Shown piece by piece: positions 32,446-41,506 of a stretch of DNA of 64,000 bases. The notes beneath the pieces were generated by a model that made no database searches, was not told where the DNA came from, and saw only the letters and a list, made by a program, of their open reading frames with translations. Made by a program: the position numbers and the translations under genes. Each line of letters begins with the position of its first letter. Position 1 is the stretch's first letter. Source of the DNA: Rhodobacterales bacterium LSUCC0387 (GTDB lineage Bacteria; Pseudomonadota; Alphaproteobacteria; Rhodobacterales; Rhodobacteraceae); contig WVSR01000002.1 of assembly GCA_015689775.1 (NCBI GenBank), forward strand, positions 1 to 64,000, written 5' to 3'.

Positions 32446-33972
32446 ATGTTTTATAAACCTAAACAGGCGATCCACACGCCTATTAGTCGCCGCAAGTTTC
32501 TTGAGTTGGGCGGTGCGGGAGCTACCATGCTTGGAGCAGGATCTCTGGCGGTAGGCTTGAATTCCACCATAATGAGCACACGGGTTCAAGCGGCCTCATC
32601 TGAAGAAGCAAAATGGCGTCAATACGCCGGTTCGAAACTGGTTTTTCTTTCAGAAAATACCCCACCATCGTTTGCGATCCGCGAAAATATCCAGTCGTTC
32701 TATGAGAAAACTGGCATTGAAGTAGAGATCCTGACGGATGACTTGCCCGTTGTTCAGCAAAAAGCTGGGATTGATCTGCGCTCCGGCAAATCCGACTACA
32801 CATTGAATTATGTGCAGGACAAACCAATCGGCGCGCCATTCGCTGATTTCTATGTCGATTTGAGCACCATGTTTGGCGACGACACCCTTCCACAAGATCC
32901 CGAGGGATATGGGGACGGCGCTTGGTTTGAAAACTTCCTGTCAGCATGTGGACGTTTCTATGCCGAAGATAAGATTATTGCCCTTCCGTATGATGCGGCC
33001 GTTGCATGTACTTTCTACCGGCAGGACCTCTTTGAGGCTCACACAAAGGACTTTGAGGCCGAGTATGGCTATCGTTTGGAGTTCAACGAAGAGACCACAT
33101 GGAAGCAGGTCCTCGATATCGCTAAGTTCTTTAAGGCGATTAAGGAAGGCGGCGCGGACGTGCCATACGGCTACGCGCAGCATCAGGGCTCGTTTGCTTG
33201 GACCACTCAGCTTGATATTCAGCGCATGATGTTCTCGCATGGGCAGTGGATTGACTTCCCAATCGACGACAAGCTGGGCTCCAAACGTCCCGGACCCACC
33301 AACTGGGGCGACGAACAGTCAGTTCTGATGTTGGAAAAATTTAAAGAGCTCGGCGATGCCTCTCACCCAGACAACCTGGCTAACGGCACATTGGAGCTGA
33401 ATACTGTTTACCAGTCTGGCAACATCGCAATGCAAGTCCAATATCATGAATTTGCTGCGTCGGTGGAAAACCCAGAGACCTCAGTCGCATCTGGTGGACG
33501 TACTGCCTACGCGCCATGTCCAAAGGGTGATGCGGATTGGAACCTGACTGGTGGTCCGCTCGTTAATGGCACTAACTGTGGCATCGGTGGCATTGGCATT
33601 AATGCTAACGCCTCAGAAGATATGCAGCGTGCTGCGTATCTTTTCGCAATTTGGTCGACCAGCAACCAGATCCAGTACGATGTTTTGGCAGGCCTAGGCG
33701 GTACCCCGACTAGAAAGTCTGTTTTGGAGCGCGAAGATGTTAAGGCGGCCCAGCAACGGCCAACAAACATGCCAAATGCTCTTACCTTTGACGCTGTATA
33801 CAATCACGGCATCAAGGATCCACACTTTGTATTGGGGCCAAAAATTCCTGAGGCAAACGAGTATCACTCCATCTTAGCTTCAGAAACCCAGCAAATGCTA
33901 TCTGGCCAAAAATCGCCTGCAGAGACTGCGGCAGCGATGAAAGAACAGTTCGATTTCTTGAATGATGTCTGA
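32446..33972 (+). CDS. ABC transporter extracellular sugar-binding protein (Tat-exported)
   Basis: The 508-residue family-1 binding protein has a twin-arginine signal: SRRKFLELG at residues 14-22, a hydrophobic stretch rich in Gly/Ala, and likely cleavage after VQA (about residue 50). Tat export of a sugar-binding protein is less common than Sec export. The mature protein carries typical strands and helices of large CUT1 binding proteins. It has a GGGAGAG ribosome site and heads the plus-strand operon. A hairpin follows its stop. Confidence 0.93.
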   Translation: MFYKPKQAIHTPISRRKFLELGGAGATMLGAGSLAVGLNSTIMSTRVQAASSEEAKWRQYAGSKLVFLSENTPPSFAIRENIQSFYEKTGIEVEILTDDLPVVQQKAGIDLRSGKSDYTLNYVQDKPIGAPFADFYVDLSTMFGDDTLPQDPEGYGDGAWFENFLSACGRFYAEDKIIALPYDAAVACTFYRQDLFEAHTKDFEAEYGYRLEFNEETTWKQVLDIAKFFKAIKEGGADVPYGYAQHQGSFAWTTQLDIQRMMFSHGQWIDFPIDDKLGSKRPGPTNWGDEQSVLMLEKFKELGDASHPDNLANGTLELNTVYQSGNIAMQVQYHEFAASVENPETSVASGGRTAYAPCPKGDADWNLTGGPLVNGTNCGIGGIGINANASEDMQRAAYLFAIWSTSNQIQYDVLAGLGGTPTRKSVLEREDVKAAQQRPTNMPNALTFDAVYNHGIKDPHFVLGPKIPEANEYHSILASETQQMLSGQKSPAETAAAMKEQFDFLNDV

Positions 33973-33984
33973 TCTTTAAAAGCG

Positions 33985-34018
33985 AGGTTCAGCGGATCCT
34001 TTTTCTGCCGCTGAACCT
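33985..34018 (+). other. Intercistronic hairpin after the binding-protein gene
   Basis: Arms AGGTTCAGCGG (33985-33995) and CCGCTGAACCT (34008-34018) form an 11-bp perfect stem with a 12-base T-rich loop. It lies 12 bases past the binding-protein stop and 39 bases before the permease gene, so it probably limits read-through or stabilises the upstream message. Confidence 0.7.
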
Positions 34019-34057
34019 ACCTCCAAGGAAAAGCAGAACCACTTCGGAGCGTCACTC

Positions 34058-35059
34058 ATGACTGATGTCACAAATTTCGAAAATAAATCTATGCTGTCTG
34101 GTGCCGCCCAATTATTCAGAGCTAGGGAACACTCAATCGAAGTCGAGGCCAGACCTCTCACAGATGCTCTGCCTGAGCCAACGATTTTTAACCCTCCGGC
34201 GCCAAAGCGTTACTACCTTTACCTAATGGCGCCAGCGATTGCGGTTCTCGCATTTATATCCCTGTATCCATTCTTCTGGCTCATTGTTATGTCGCTGCAA
34301 TCTGTCGACATTGGGAGCTCAGAGTGGGTTGGCTTCCGTAATTACGCTCGCTTATTGAAAGACCCTAACTTTTTAAGCGGATGGGGTTTGCTTCTTAAAT
34401 ACAGCGCGATGTGTCTGTTCATGCAGTTGGCTATCGGTTTGATGCTGGCGGTGATTGTGAATAACCACCGCTACGAAAAATACCTAGTAACTGCTCTTTT
34501 GATGCCAATGATGATGGCGCCAGCAGTGGCAGGCCTACTCTGGCTATTCCTATATAATGGTACTTTTGGATGGTATCACTGGATCCTCCAAAGCCTGGGT
34601 ATCCTCGATAGTGCATCAATCTTGGCAAGCCAATCGACATCAATGTACGCGATTGTCTTTGTGGATGTTTGGCAATGGACTCCATTAATCACTTTGATTG
34701 CACTTGCAGGGCTTAAAAAGGTTCCTCGTGATCAACTTGAGGCCAACATGGTGGATGGCGCATCACCAATCCGGAACTTTTTCGCCATTACTTTGCCCAA
34801 CCTTTATCCAGTGCTCCTGATCGCTATCCTATTACGCTTCATGGATAATTTCCGCTTCATCGACCACATTCTGGTGCTCACTGGTGGGGGTCCTGGAAAT
34901 TCCACCAAGATCCTCCCGGTTTATCTTTTTGAAGTTGCATTCAAGTTCTTCAAATTGGGCCGAGGAGCCGCAATCGCCCTTACTTTGCTCATCGTAACCA
35001 TAGTACTCGGCATGATTTTGGTGCGCGTATTCGACAAACCGCAATCGGAAAGGAAATAA
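34058..35059 (+). CDS. ABC sugar permease, MalF type
   Basis: The 333-residue protein has an N-terminal cytoplasmic extension of about 50 residues followed by six hydrophobic segments. The EAA-like coupling loop is VPRDQLEANMVDGASPIRNF and is followed by ITLPNLYPVLL. The start is ATG 34058 with GGAG upstream, although a later Met could serve because the extension is variable. It precedes the second permease by 2 bases. Confidence 0.93.
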   Translation: MTDVTNFENKSMLSGAAQLFRAREHSIEVEARPLTDALPEPTIFNPPAPKRYYLYLMAPAIAVLAFISLYPFFWLIVMSLQSVDIGSSEWVGFRNYARLLKDPNFLSGWGLLLKYSAMCLFMQLAIGLMLAVIVNNHRYEKYLVTALLMPMMMAPAVAGLLWLFLYNGTFGWYHWILQSLGILDSASILASQSTSMYAIVFVDVWQWTPLITLIALAGLKKVPRDQLEANMVDGASPIRNFFAITLPNLYPVLLIAILLRFMDNFRFIDHILVLTGGGPGNSTKILPVYLFEVAFKFFKLGRGAAIALTLLIVTIVLGMILVRVFDKPQSERK

Positions 35060-35061
35060 TT

Positions 35062-35940
35062 ATGGCCTCGCAAGACGTCGTTCACTACGATACGCCATTA
35101 CAAAAAGCGCTGCGTGTTTCTGCTGCGTTGTTCCTGGCCGTGTACCTGATTTGGACGCTCCTCCCTTTTGTCATCATGTTTGTTTCGTCCTTCAAAGACT
35201 TGTTGGAGGCGTTCAACCTGCCTGACGTAGGAGACTGGTCGGGTGTCGGTATTTTTTTCGAATTCACTCCGACGTTTGAGCACTATTCAAGCCTGTTCTC
35301 CGAGGGTAATTTTGGGCGCTACATGGCAAATAGTCTAATCGCAGCGGGTGGCTCTGCGATTGTGTCAGTGGTGTTCGGATCTTTGGCTGCGTACAGTCTC
35401 AGCCGAGTAGAGTTTCGTGGAAAGAAAGACCTCTTCTTTTGGATTATTTCTACGCGAATGGCGCCGGTTGTCGCCGTCATGGTGCCACTCTATTCGATCT
35501 TTCGCACACTTGATCTGGTCGGAACTCTTCCGGGTTTGATCCTTGCCTACACAACATTCAACCTCCCATTCGCAATTTGGATTTTGAAGGGCTTTTTTGA
35601 CAACGTTCCATATGCGATCGAAGAGTCTCAGATGGTTGATGGAAGCACACGCTTCCAAGCATTTTGGTCGATTGTACCATTAGTGGCCCCTGGCATCGGC
35701 GCCTTTGTAGTCCTCTGCATTTTGTTCGCGTGGAATGATTTTCTCTTCGCCGCGATTATTGGGTCAGGTGGTGCAAAAACTTTGCCGGTAGCAACGCGCG
35801 AGCTGGTTCAACCTCAAAATATTCAGTGGGGCTCAATTATGGCCGCGGGGGTCGTGACAACCGCACCCATGATGCTGCTCGGCTTGGTTATTCGCAAATA
35901 TCTTGTCACTGGCCTCACCATGGGCGCTGTGAAGGAATGA
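35062..35940 (+). CDS. ABC sugar permease, MalG type
   Basis: The 292-residue membrane protein has six hydrophobic segments and the coupling loop VPYAIEESQMVDGSTRFQAF followed by IVPLVAPGIGAFVV. It forms the permease pair with the preceding gene. The gap to the ATPase gene is 52 bases, with a GGGAGG site for the latter. Confidence 0.93.
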   Translation: MASQDVVHYDTPLQKALRVSAALFLAVYLIWTLLPFVIMFVSSFKDLLEAFNLPDVGDWSGVGIFFEFTPTFEHYSSLFSEGNFGRYMANSLIAAGGSAIVSVVFGSLAAYSLSRVEFRGKKDLFFWIISTRMAPVVAVMVPLYSIFRTLDLVGTLPGLILAYTTFNLPFAIWILKGFFDNVPYAIEESQMVDGSTRFQAFWSIVPLVAPGIGAFVVLCILFAWNDFLFAAIIGSGGAKTLPVATRELVQPQNIQWGSIMAAGVVTTAPMMLLGLVIRKYLVTGLTMGAVKE

Positions 35941-35992
35941 TTGGTTTGTAGGGCATGAAGGATTTTCAGAGCCGTCACATTGGGAGGCTATT

Positions 35993-37087
35993 ATGGCTAC
36001 AGTAACGCTTAAAAACGTTTGGAAATATTACGGTGAAACGCCGGCGGTGAAGGACCTCAACATTACCTGTCCAGATGGAAGTTTTGTTTCAATCTTAGGC
36101 CCGTCTGGATGTGGAAAATCATCGACAATGCGTATGCTTGCGGGGCTTGAGCATATCTCTGCTGGAGACGTTTTGTTTGATGAAGAGCGTATTAACGATC
36201 TGGCTCCAAAAGATCGCGACGTGGCAATGGTCTTTGAAAACTATGCGCTCTACCCGCACAAGTCGGTTTTTGAGAATATGGCAAATCCATTGCGACTTCG
36301 TAAGATGGACGACAGTACCATCAAGGATCGCGTTGAGGCTGCGGGGAAGCTTCTCGAGATTGATCACTTGATGGAGCGGCGGCCTCACGAACTATCGGGT
36401 GGTCAGAAGCAGCGAGTTGCAATTGGTCGCGCAATTGTACGTGAGCCGAAACTCTTCCTCTTCGATGAGCCGATCGCCCACCTCGACGCCAAGCTGCGCG
36501 CTCACATGCGAGGTGAAATCAAGCACCTCCAAAAGTCACTGGGTACGACAATGATTTACGTAACCCACGATCAACTCGAGGCGCTGTCAATGGCTGACTA
36601 TATCGCGGTCATGCATGACGGAGAGCTGCAGCAGTGGGGTACCCCCAGCGAGATTTATAACCATCCCGTTAATGCTTGGGTGGCTGGTTTCGTTGGTGAG
36701 CCGGCAATGAACTTCTTAACCTGCGACCTTCAAGGCAATGGGGATAAGGTGCACCTTAGCCACAAAAATTTCGAAATTCCGCTGCTCTCCGAGCAAATAA
36801 AACGCCTCAATGGCGCTCGCAAGGCGAAGCAAGCGCGCATGGGCGTACGACCTGATGCGCTGAGCATTTCGATGACCGATCCGGGCGAACCCAGCATCAA
36901 AGGCAAGATTTTTGTTAATGAATTGCTGGGGGGCGACATGCTTGTGGAAGTGGAGTTGGAAGATGCGCGAATTCGCGTGAAAACAACTCCTGAGTTCAAC
37001 GGCAAACCGGGCGATAGCTGCCACCTCACTGTAAATCGCGACAAGTGGCACGTCTTCGACTCAGGTGATGGGCACGCCTATTTCTGA
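35993..37087 (+). CDS. ABC sugar transporter ATP-binding protein
   Basis: The 364-residue ATPase has Walker A GPSGCGKSS near residues 38-46, signature LSGGQKQRVAIGRAI, Walker B LFLFDEP and switch motif VTHDQ. Two departures are visible. The Q-loop region reads FENYALYPH, with Glu where Gln is usual, and the D-loop segment is IAHLDAKL, with His in place of Asn. A TOBE domain occupies the last 120 residues. It completes the importer. Confidence 0.93.
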   Translation: MATVTLKNVWKYYGETPAVKDLNITCPDGSFVSILGPSGCGKSSTMRMLAGLEHISAGDVLFDEERINDLAPKDRDVAMVFENYALYPHKSVFENMANPLRLRKMDDSTIKDRVEAAGKLLEIDHLMERRPHELSGGQKQRVAIGRAIVREPKLFLFDEPIAHLDAKLRAHMRGEIKHLQKSLGTTMIYVTHDQLEALSMADYIAVMHDGELQQWGTPSEIYNHPVNAWVAGFVGEPAMNFLTCDLQGNGDKVHLSHKNFEIPLLSEQIKRLNGARKAKQARMGVRPDALSISMTDPGEPSIKGKIFVNELLGGDMLVEVELEDARIRVKTTPEFNGKPGDSCHLTVNRDKWHVFDSGDGHAYF

Positions 37088-37100
37088 GGGGGATTGATCG

Positions 37101-37727
37101 GTGAGCGTCAGTGGATACCAGTTCGAGTTGCAAGGTTTTGTGCGCGATAACATTTCGAGCTCAGGCCATGCTGCCGTGGTTGAAGCCTATCACGCAGTGC
37201 GAGAGATCCCTTATTTCTCAAGTGGGGACAGGTCTCCGTATGCCGCCCTCAAAGCGAGGAGGGGGGCATGCACTGCTAAACACATAATCCTTCGTGATGC
37301 TCTTCGAATTGTGGGATTTGATGCAGTGATTGAGCTAGTCGACTGTGACTTTGCCGCAGGAGTTCCCCCGCATAGCTCAATGCCCCAAGACCTCCTCGAT
37401 CAAGTTAATGCTGGAAATATTCGCGACATTCACTGCTGGGTTCGAACTCGAGGAGATACACCACAATTGCTCGATGCTACATGGCCATCCGGATTAGCGG
37501 TCTATGGGTTCTCAACAAACAGTGGATGGACTGGGACAGGTGACACCTACCCAGCGGTGGATTGCGTTCAATCGATCACCGTCAGTGAAGACGTTTTGAC
37601 CGAGAAACAAAGACTACTGGATGATTTCTCGGATCAAGAAAAAAAGCGGCGCAAGAAATTTTTAGGCGCGTTGTCGTCATGGCTAGACAGCCATTCGGTC
37701 TCTGTGGGAGGAAAAAATGAAAGCTAA
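37101..37727 (+). CDS. Transglutaminase-like superfamily protein
   Basis: The 208-residue protein starts at GTG 37101 behind GAGGGGG. It has a papain-like transglutaminase triad: Cys57 in RRGACTAKH, His111 in DIHCWV and Asp125 in LLDATWP. Such enzymes act as proteases, amidases or transpeptidases. The last 40 residues are charged (EKKRRKKFLG). It lies between the transporter ATPase and the kinase gene, overlapping the latter by 11 bases, an unusual partner for sugar catabolism. I cannot name its substrate. Confidence 0.78.
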   Translation: MSVSGYQFELQGFVRDNISSSGHAAVVEAYHAVREIPYFSSGDRSPYAALKARRGACTAKHIILRDALRIVGFDAVIELVDCDFAAGVPPHSSMPQDLLDQVNAGNIRDIHCWVRTRGDTPQLLDATWPSGLAVYGFSTNSGWTGTGDTYPAVDCVQSITVSEDVLTEKQRLLDDFSDQEKKRRKKFLGALSSWLDSHSVSVGGKNES

Positions 37728-39279
37728 ACGTGCATTTGTCGGAATTGATGCGGGCACAACTGGCTGCACTGTAATGATCTTCAGTGAGCGTGGGGACGCC
37801 TTGGGTCATGGCTACAAGGAATATGATTGTCAGTCGCCGAAGGCTGGGTGGATTGAGCAGGACCTTGAGGCTGTTTGGGGCGGTATATGTCAGGCCTCAC
37901 GTCAGGCAGCCGCTCAGGCAGATTTGCCACCAGACGCATATGTGTCTCTTGGCCTCTCAAGTCAGCGTGGAACGTTTGCGCTCCTGGATGAGCACAAAAA
38001 GCCACTGATGAATTCAATTGTCTGGAACTGTGGGAGGGCTCTCAAATGTGAGGAGAAGCTCGCAAATGAATTTCCGGGTGAGGGAGAGCATCAAGAACAC
38101 ACCGGCATGCAAATAAGCCCCCTCTGGTCTGCAGCAAAAATTATTTGGCTGAGAGAAAATGCCCCAGAACTCTTCGAGAAAACTCGTTGGTTCGCGAATG
38201 GCCAAGAATATTTTCTGTATCGGATGGGGGGAGAGGATTGGTCTACCGACCCGGCCTCCCTCACGCTTAACGGCATGATGGATATTGAAAAACTTGATTG
38301 GTCTGATCGCATTCTCAAAGTGTGTGGCATCGACCGTGATCGCCTTCCTCCCGTAGGTATTCCATCAGGTCAAGTCGGCAGGCTATCCAAGGAAGCGGCT
38401 GAACAGATGGGCCTCCCGGAGGGTTTGATACTGTGCCGTGGCGCCGGTGATCAGCAGTGTGCTGCCATTGGTGCCGGTGTAATTAAGCAAGGAATGGCTG
38501 AATTCACCGTGGGTACCGCTGGTGTGATGGTGGCCCATATCGACAGCCTCCAACGTATCGAAGGCAAAAATCTTTGGTGGGGCGGGCACGGTGTGCCTGG
38601 AGCATGGGACATTGAAGGGGGCGCCTTCAGCTTGGGCGCGTGTCTCCGCTGGTGGCGCGACCACTTGGGCCGCAATGAGCTTGATGAAGCGGCTAAAAGG
38701 GGAAAGAGCGTCTACAGCGTAATGGTGAACGAGGCCGAAACTTCGAAGCCTGGCGCGAATGGGGTATTGTTTCACTCCTTTATGGCTAGCCAAGTCACGC
38801 CCTATTACGACGCAGTTTCTCGCGGAGGCTTCCTTGGGCTAGGCCTATATCATCAGCGTGCAGACCTGATCCGGGGCCTACTAGAAGGATGCGCAAACGA
38901 AATGCGTATGGTTTTCGACTCATTCCAAAGCGACGTGGACGGCGGGATTACGGATTTCCGGTTGACCGGCGGCGGTACAAAGTCGGACGGCTTTGTGCAG
39001 ATAATGACTGATATAATCGGCGTGCCAACCACTGTCTTAAAAGAGCGCGAGTGTACAGTTCTTGGTGCGGCAATCCTGGGTGCATTTGGCGCCGGCGCCT
39101 TCGCTTCTATCGACGAAGCGGTGGACTCTATGGTGCAGGTTGAGAGCACTTTTGACCCAAATCAACAACTTCGGGGCCTCTATGAGGACCAGCATCAAGT
39201 CTATCGCGGCTTCTATGAGGCCGTCGCCCATTCGGGGCAGTACCAAGCCCTGAGTGACTTTGTTTCTAAGCATCTGTGA
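37717..39279 (+). CDS. FGGY-family carbohydrate kinase
   Basis: The 520-residue kinase phosphorylates the imported sugar or polyol. The N-terminal phosphate loop is FVGIDAGTTGCTVMIF (residues 7-22); a second ATP-site motif is RLTGGGTKSDGFVQIMTD, with GAAILGAFGAGAF following. A catalytic Asp is expected in GAGDQQCAAIGAG. It sits nearer xylulokinase/autoinducer-2-kinase-like members than glycerol kinase by overall layout, but the substrate cannot be fixed by reading. It starts inside the end of the transglutaminase-like gene, with GGGAGG upstream. Confidence 0.92.
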   Translation: MKAKRAFVGIDAGTTGCTVMIFSERGDALGHGYKEYDCQSPKAGWIEQDLEAVWGGICQASRQAAAQADLPPDAYVSLGLSSQRGTFALLDEHKKPLMNSIVWNCGRALKCEEKLANEFPGEGEHQEHTGMQISPLWSAAKIIWLRENAPELFEKTRWFANGQEYFLYRMGGEDWSTDPASLTLNGMMDIEKLDWSDRILKVCGIDRDRLPPVGIPSGQVGRLSKEAAEQMGLPEGLILCRGAGDQQCAAIGAGVIKQGMAEFTVGTAGVMVAHIDSLQRIEGKNLWWGGHGVPGAWDIEGGAFSLGACLRWWRDHLGRNELDEAAKRGKSVYSVMVNEAETSKPGANGVLFHSFMASQVTPYYDAVSRGGFLGLGLYHQRADLIRGLLEGCANEMRMVFDSFQSDVDGGITDFRLTGGGTKSDGFVQIMTDIIGVPTTVLKERECTVLGAAILGAFGAGAFASIDEAVDSMVQVESTFDPNQQLRGLYEDQHQVYRGFYEAVAHSGQYQALSDFVSKHL

Positions 39280-39300
39280 CGCAATAGGGAGATTAGTAAA

Positions 39301-39852
39301 ATGGCAATGCCTGGAATGCGAGGAATGGAACACATCGGCTTCACCGTGCCGGACATCGATGAAGCTTGTGATTTTTTCGAAAAAGTCCTTGGTGCGGAGG
39401 TTCTTTACACCGCTGCGAAAGATTTTAAGGGCGAGGGTTCTTGGATGTCGGAGCACCTACGGGTGGATGACCGGTGCGTAATCAAAGAGTTTCGATATGT
39501 CCGATGTGGAAACGGGACCAATTTGGAGATTTTTCAGTACGAAGCCCCAGACCAAGTTAAAATTCCGCCCAAAAATAGTGACATAGGCGGTCACCATTTG
39601 GCGTTCTATGTCGATGATATGGACGCTGCCATAGATTTCCTAAAGGCGAACAATGTGGAAATACTCGGTGAGCCAACCTCTTATACCGATGGCCCAAACC
39701 TTGGGCTGACCTGGTGTTATTTCATGGCCCCATGGGGCATGCAGCTTGAGATTGTGTCAGCTCCCAAGGGAACAGTGTTCGACAACGAGGCGAAGGCCGC
39801 TGGAAGATCAAGGCTGTTTCATCCTGCAAAAGTCGACGAAACCAAAATTTGA
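39301..39852 (+). CDS. VOC-superfamily (glyoxalase/dioxygenase fold) protein
   Basis: The 183-residue protein has two beta-alpha-beta-beta-beta modules: MEHIGFTVPDIDEACDFFEK at residues 9-28, and HHLAFYVDDMDAAIDFLKAN in the second half, ending in an MQLEIVS strand. Metal ligands would be His10, Glu (LEIFQYE), His100 region and Glu of LEIVS. VOC enzymes act on alpha-dicarbonyls, epimerise acyl-CoA or cleave aromatics. It follows the kinase by 21 bases with GGGAG, so an isomerase or lyase step in the pathway is plausible. Confidence 0.85.
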   Translation: MAMPGMRGMEHIGFTVPDIDEACDFFEKVLGAEVLYTAAKDFKGEGSWMSEHLRVDDRCVIKEFRYVRCGNGTNLEIFQYEAPDQVKIPPKNSDIGGHHLAFYVDDMDAAIDFLKANNVEILGEPTSYTDGPNLGLTWCYFMAPWGMQLEIVSAPKGTVFDNEAKAAGRSRLFHPAKVDETKI

Positions 39853-39860
39853 CTGCGGGA

Positions 39861-39882
39861 GGCGCCGGCTCTTGCCGGCGCC
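39861..39882 (+). other. Perfect GC hairpin between VOC and aldolase genes
   Basis: Nine-bp arms GGCGCCGGC and GCCGGCGCC with loop TCTT lie 8 bases past the VOC stop and 24 before the aldolase ATG. There is no U-tract, so it is more likely an RNA-processing or stability element than a terminator. Confidence 0.65.
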
Positions 39883-39905
39883 GCACAGCGTTTAGGAGTG
39901 TTAAA

Positions 39906-40778
39906 ATGCCGCTAGTATCGATGGGGCCTATGTTGAGGCGCGCGAGATCCGAAGGCTTTGGGGTCGCCGCATATAACATGATAGATTACAACAGCGCCCG
40001 ATCCATAGTGGATGGTGCCGCAGAACTTAACGCGCCAGTGATTGTCCAGGTATCTGTTAAAACGGTTAAGTATTGGGGGGCCAAGGCAGTCGGAGCGTGG
40101 GTTGCAACGATGGCCAGAGATGTGGACACCCCAGTCGCGCTGCACCTCGATCACTGCACTGATGTCGATGTCATAAAGATGTGTATCGACGCCGGTTGGA
40201 CAGCCGTGATGTTTGACGGATCGTCACTACCTTTTAACCAGAACCTCCAAAAATCCAAGCAAGTATACGAACTCACACAGTCTGCCGGCGTGGGTCTCGA
40301 GGCTGAAATTGGTGCTATCGGTGGCGTTGAGGACGATAAAGTTGTTAGCGATGAGGCCGCAATGTTGGCAGACCTCACTGAGTGCATTGAGTTTTGCCGA
40401 GAGCTTCCAAATCTTGATGTTTTTGCGCCCGCAATAGGCACGGCACATGGTTTCTATAGGGGAGAGGCAAAAATTGATTTTGGCTTACTTCAGAGCATCT
40501 CCGAGGCAGTAAACGTGCCGATAGCCCTTCATGGTGGGACAGGGCTAACCCCGGATCAGTTCCATAAGTGTATTAGCTTGGGTGCAGCAAAAGTTAACAT
40601 CTCCACTGGCCATAAAAAGTTGTTCATCGATGGATTTTGTGAGGTGAAGGCGACGTCTCCATCTCTGGGTGAGCCGATACCTTATGTGGAGGCTCAGTAT
40701 CAGACTATGAAGGACGACGTGAAAGGATCGATCAAACTATTCGGCTCCAACGGCAGGGCCTCAGGAGCACATCAATGA
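39906..40778 (+). CDS. Class II ketose-bisphosphate aldolase family protein
   Basis: I choose ATG 39906 (MPLVSMGPMLRRA) with AGGAG 8 bases upstream. The 290-residue product has the FbaA/GatY/KbaY motifs: AYNMIDYNSARSIV, the zinc site LHLDHCTD, FDGSSLPFNQN, LEAEIGAIGG, GTAHGFY and LHGGTGL, and the K/N phosphate-binding end VNISTGHKK. It cleaves a ketose-1-phosphate or bisphosphate into DHAP and an aldehyde. The DHAP product fits the triosephosphate isomerase encoded downstream. It is slightly shorter than classical FbaA, closer to tagatose-type aldolases. Confidence 0.92.
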   Translation: MPLVSMGPMLRRARSEGFGVAAYNMIDYNSARSIVDGAAELNAPVIVQVSVKTVKYWGAKAVGAWVATMARDVDTPVALHLDHCTDVDVIKMCIDAGWTAVMFDGSSLPFNQNLQKSKQVYELTQSAGVGLEAEIGAIGGVEDDKVVSDEAAMLADLTECIEFCRELPNLDVFAPAIGTAHGFYRGEAKIDFGLLQSISEAVNVPIALHGGTGLTPDQFHKCISLGAAKVNISTGHKKLFIDGFCEVKATSPSLGEPIPYVEAQYQTMKDDVKGSIKLFGSNGRASGAHQ

Positions 40779-41506
40779 GTGAAAGTCCAATGCAAGCACT
40801 CATTTTCGACTGTGATGGCGTCTTAGTTGATACTGAGCGCGATGGTCACCGGGTCGCCTTCAACATGGCCTTTAAGGAACTTAGTATCGATGCGCATTGG
40901 GATATTGAGCGTTATGGCGACTTACTAACGACGGGCGGTGGCAAAGAAAGACTGCGCCGTCATTTCGATGAAGTGGGCTGGCCTGTTGCCCGTGAGGACC
41001 AGCGCGATCAGATGGTTATCGACCTACATAAAGTGAAGACAGGGTTTTTCCTGAACATAATCGAAAGTGGGGCTTTAACACTGCGTGATGGCGTTGCTCG
41101 AATGATAGACGCCGCGTTCGAAGCGGGGTTAAAGGTTGCTGTGTGCTCAACCTCTAACGAACGAGCCGTCGCTACACTGGTTTGGAAACTTTTGGGTGAC
41201 AAAAGATCATCCAGAATACAAATCTTTGCTGGTGATGTAGTTAAGCACAAAAAGCCAGACCCAGCGATATATCACTTGGCCGCAACAACGTTGTCAGTGG
41301 ATCCCACGAAATGTGTCGTAGTTGAGGATAGCCATATTGGTCTCAGCGCCGCGAAGGCGGCTGGAATGAACTGTATAGTAACAATCTCAGCTTACACAGC
41401 TTCCGAGAACTTCGACGCCGCTGATCACGTGGTTTCAAATCTAGACCAGGGCGTCGACCTCCAACTTTGTGAACAATTAGTGAAATATCGAAAGGAGACG
41501 GCATGA
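40775..41506 (+). CDS. HAD-superfamily phosphatase/phosphomutase (CbbY/beta-PGM-like)
   Basis: The 243-residue protein has HAD motif I LIFDCDGVLVDTERDGH at about residues 9-25, motif II near VAVCSTSNERA, motif III KHKKPDPAIY and motif IV VVVEDSHIGLSAAKAAG, with a C1 helical cap. Such CbbY-type enzymes dephosphorylate sugar phosphates; xylulose-1,5-bisphosphate is one known target. ATGA overlap with the aldolase shows translational coupling. It may remove a dead-end sugar phosphate made by the kinase or aldolase. Confidence 0.9.
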   Translation: MSESPMQALIFDCDGVLVDTERDGHRVAFNMAFKELSIDAHWDIERYGDLLTTGGGKERLRRHFDEVGWPVAREDQRDQMVIDLHKVKTGFFLNIIESGALTLRDGVARMIDAAFEAGLKVAVCSTSNERAVATLVWKLLGDKRSSRIQIFAGDVVKHKKPDPAIYHLAATTLSVDPTKCVVVEDSHIGLSAAKAAGMNCIVTISAYTASENFDAADHVVSNLDQGVDLQLCEQLVKYRKETA

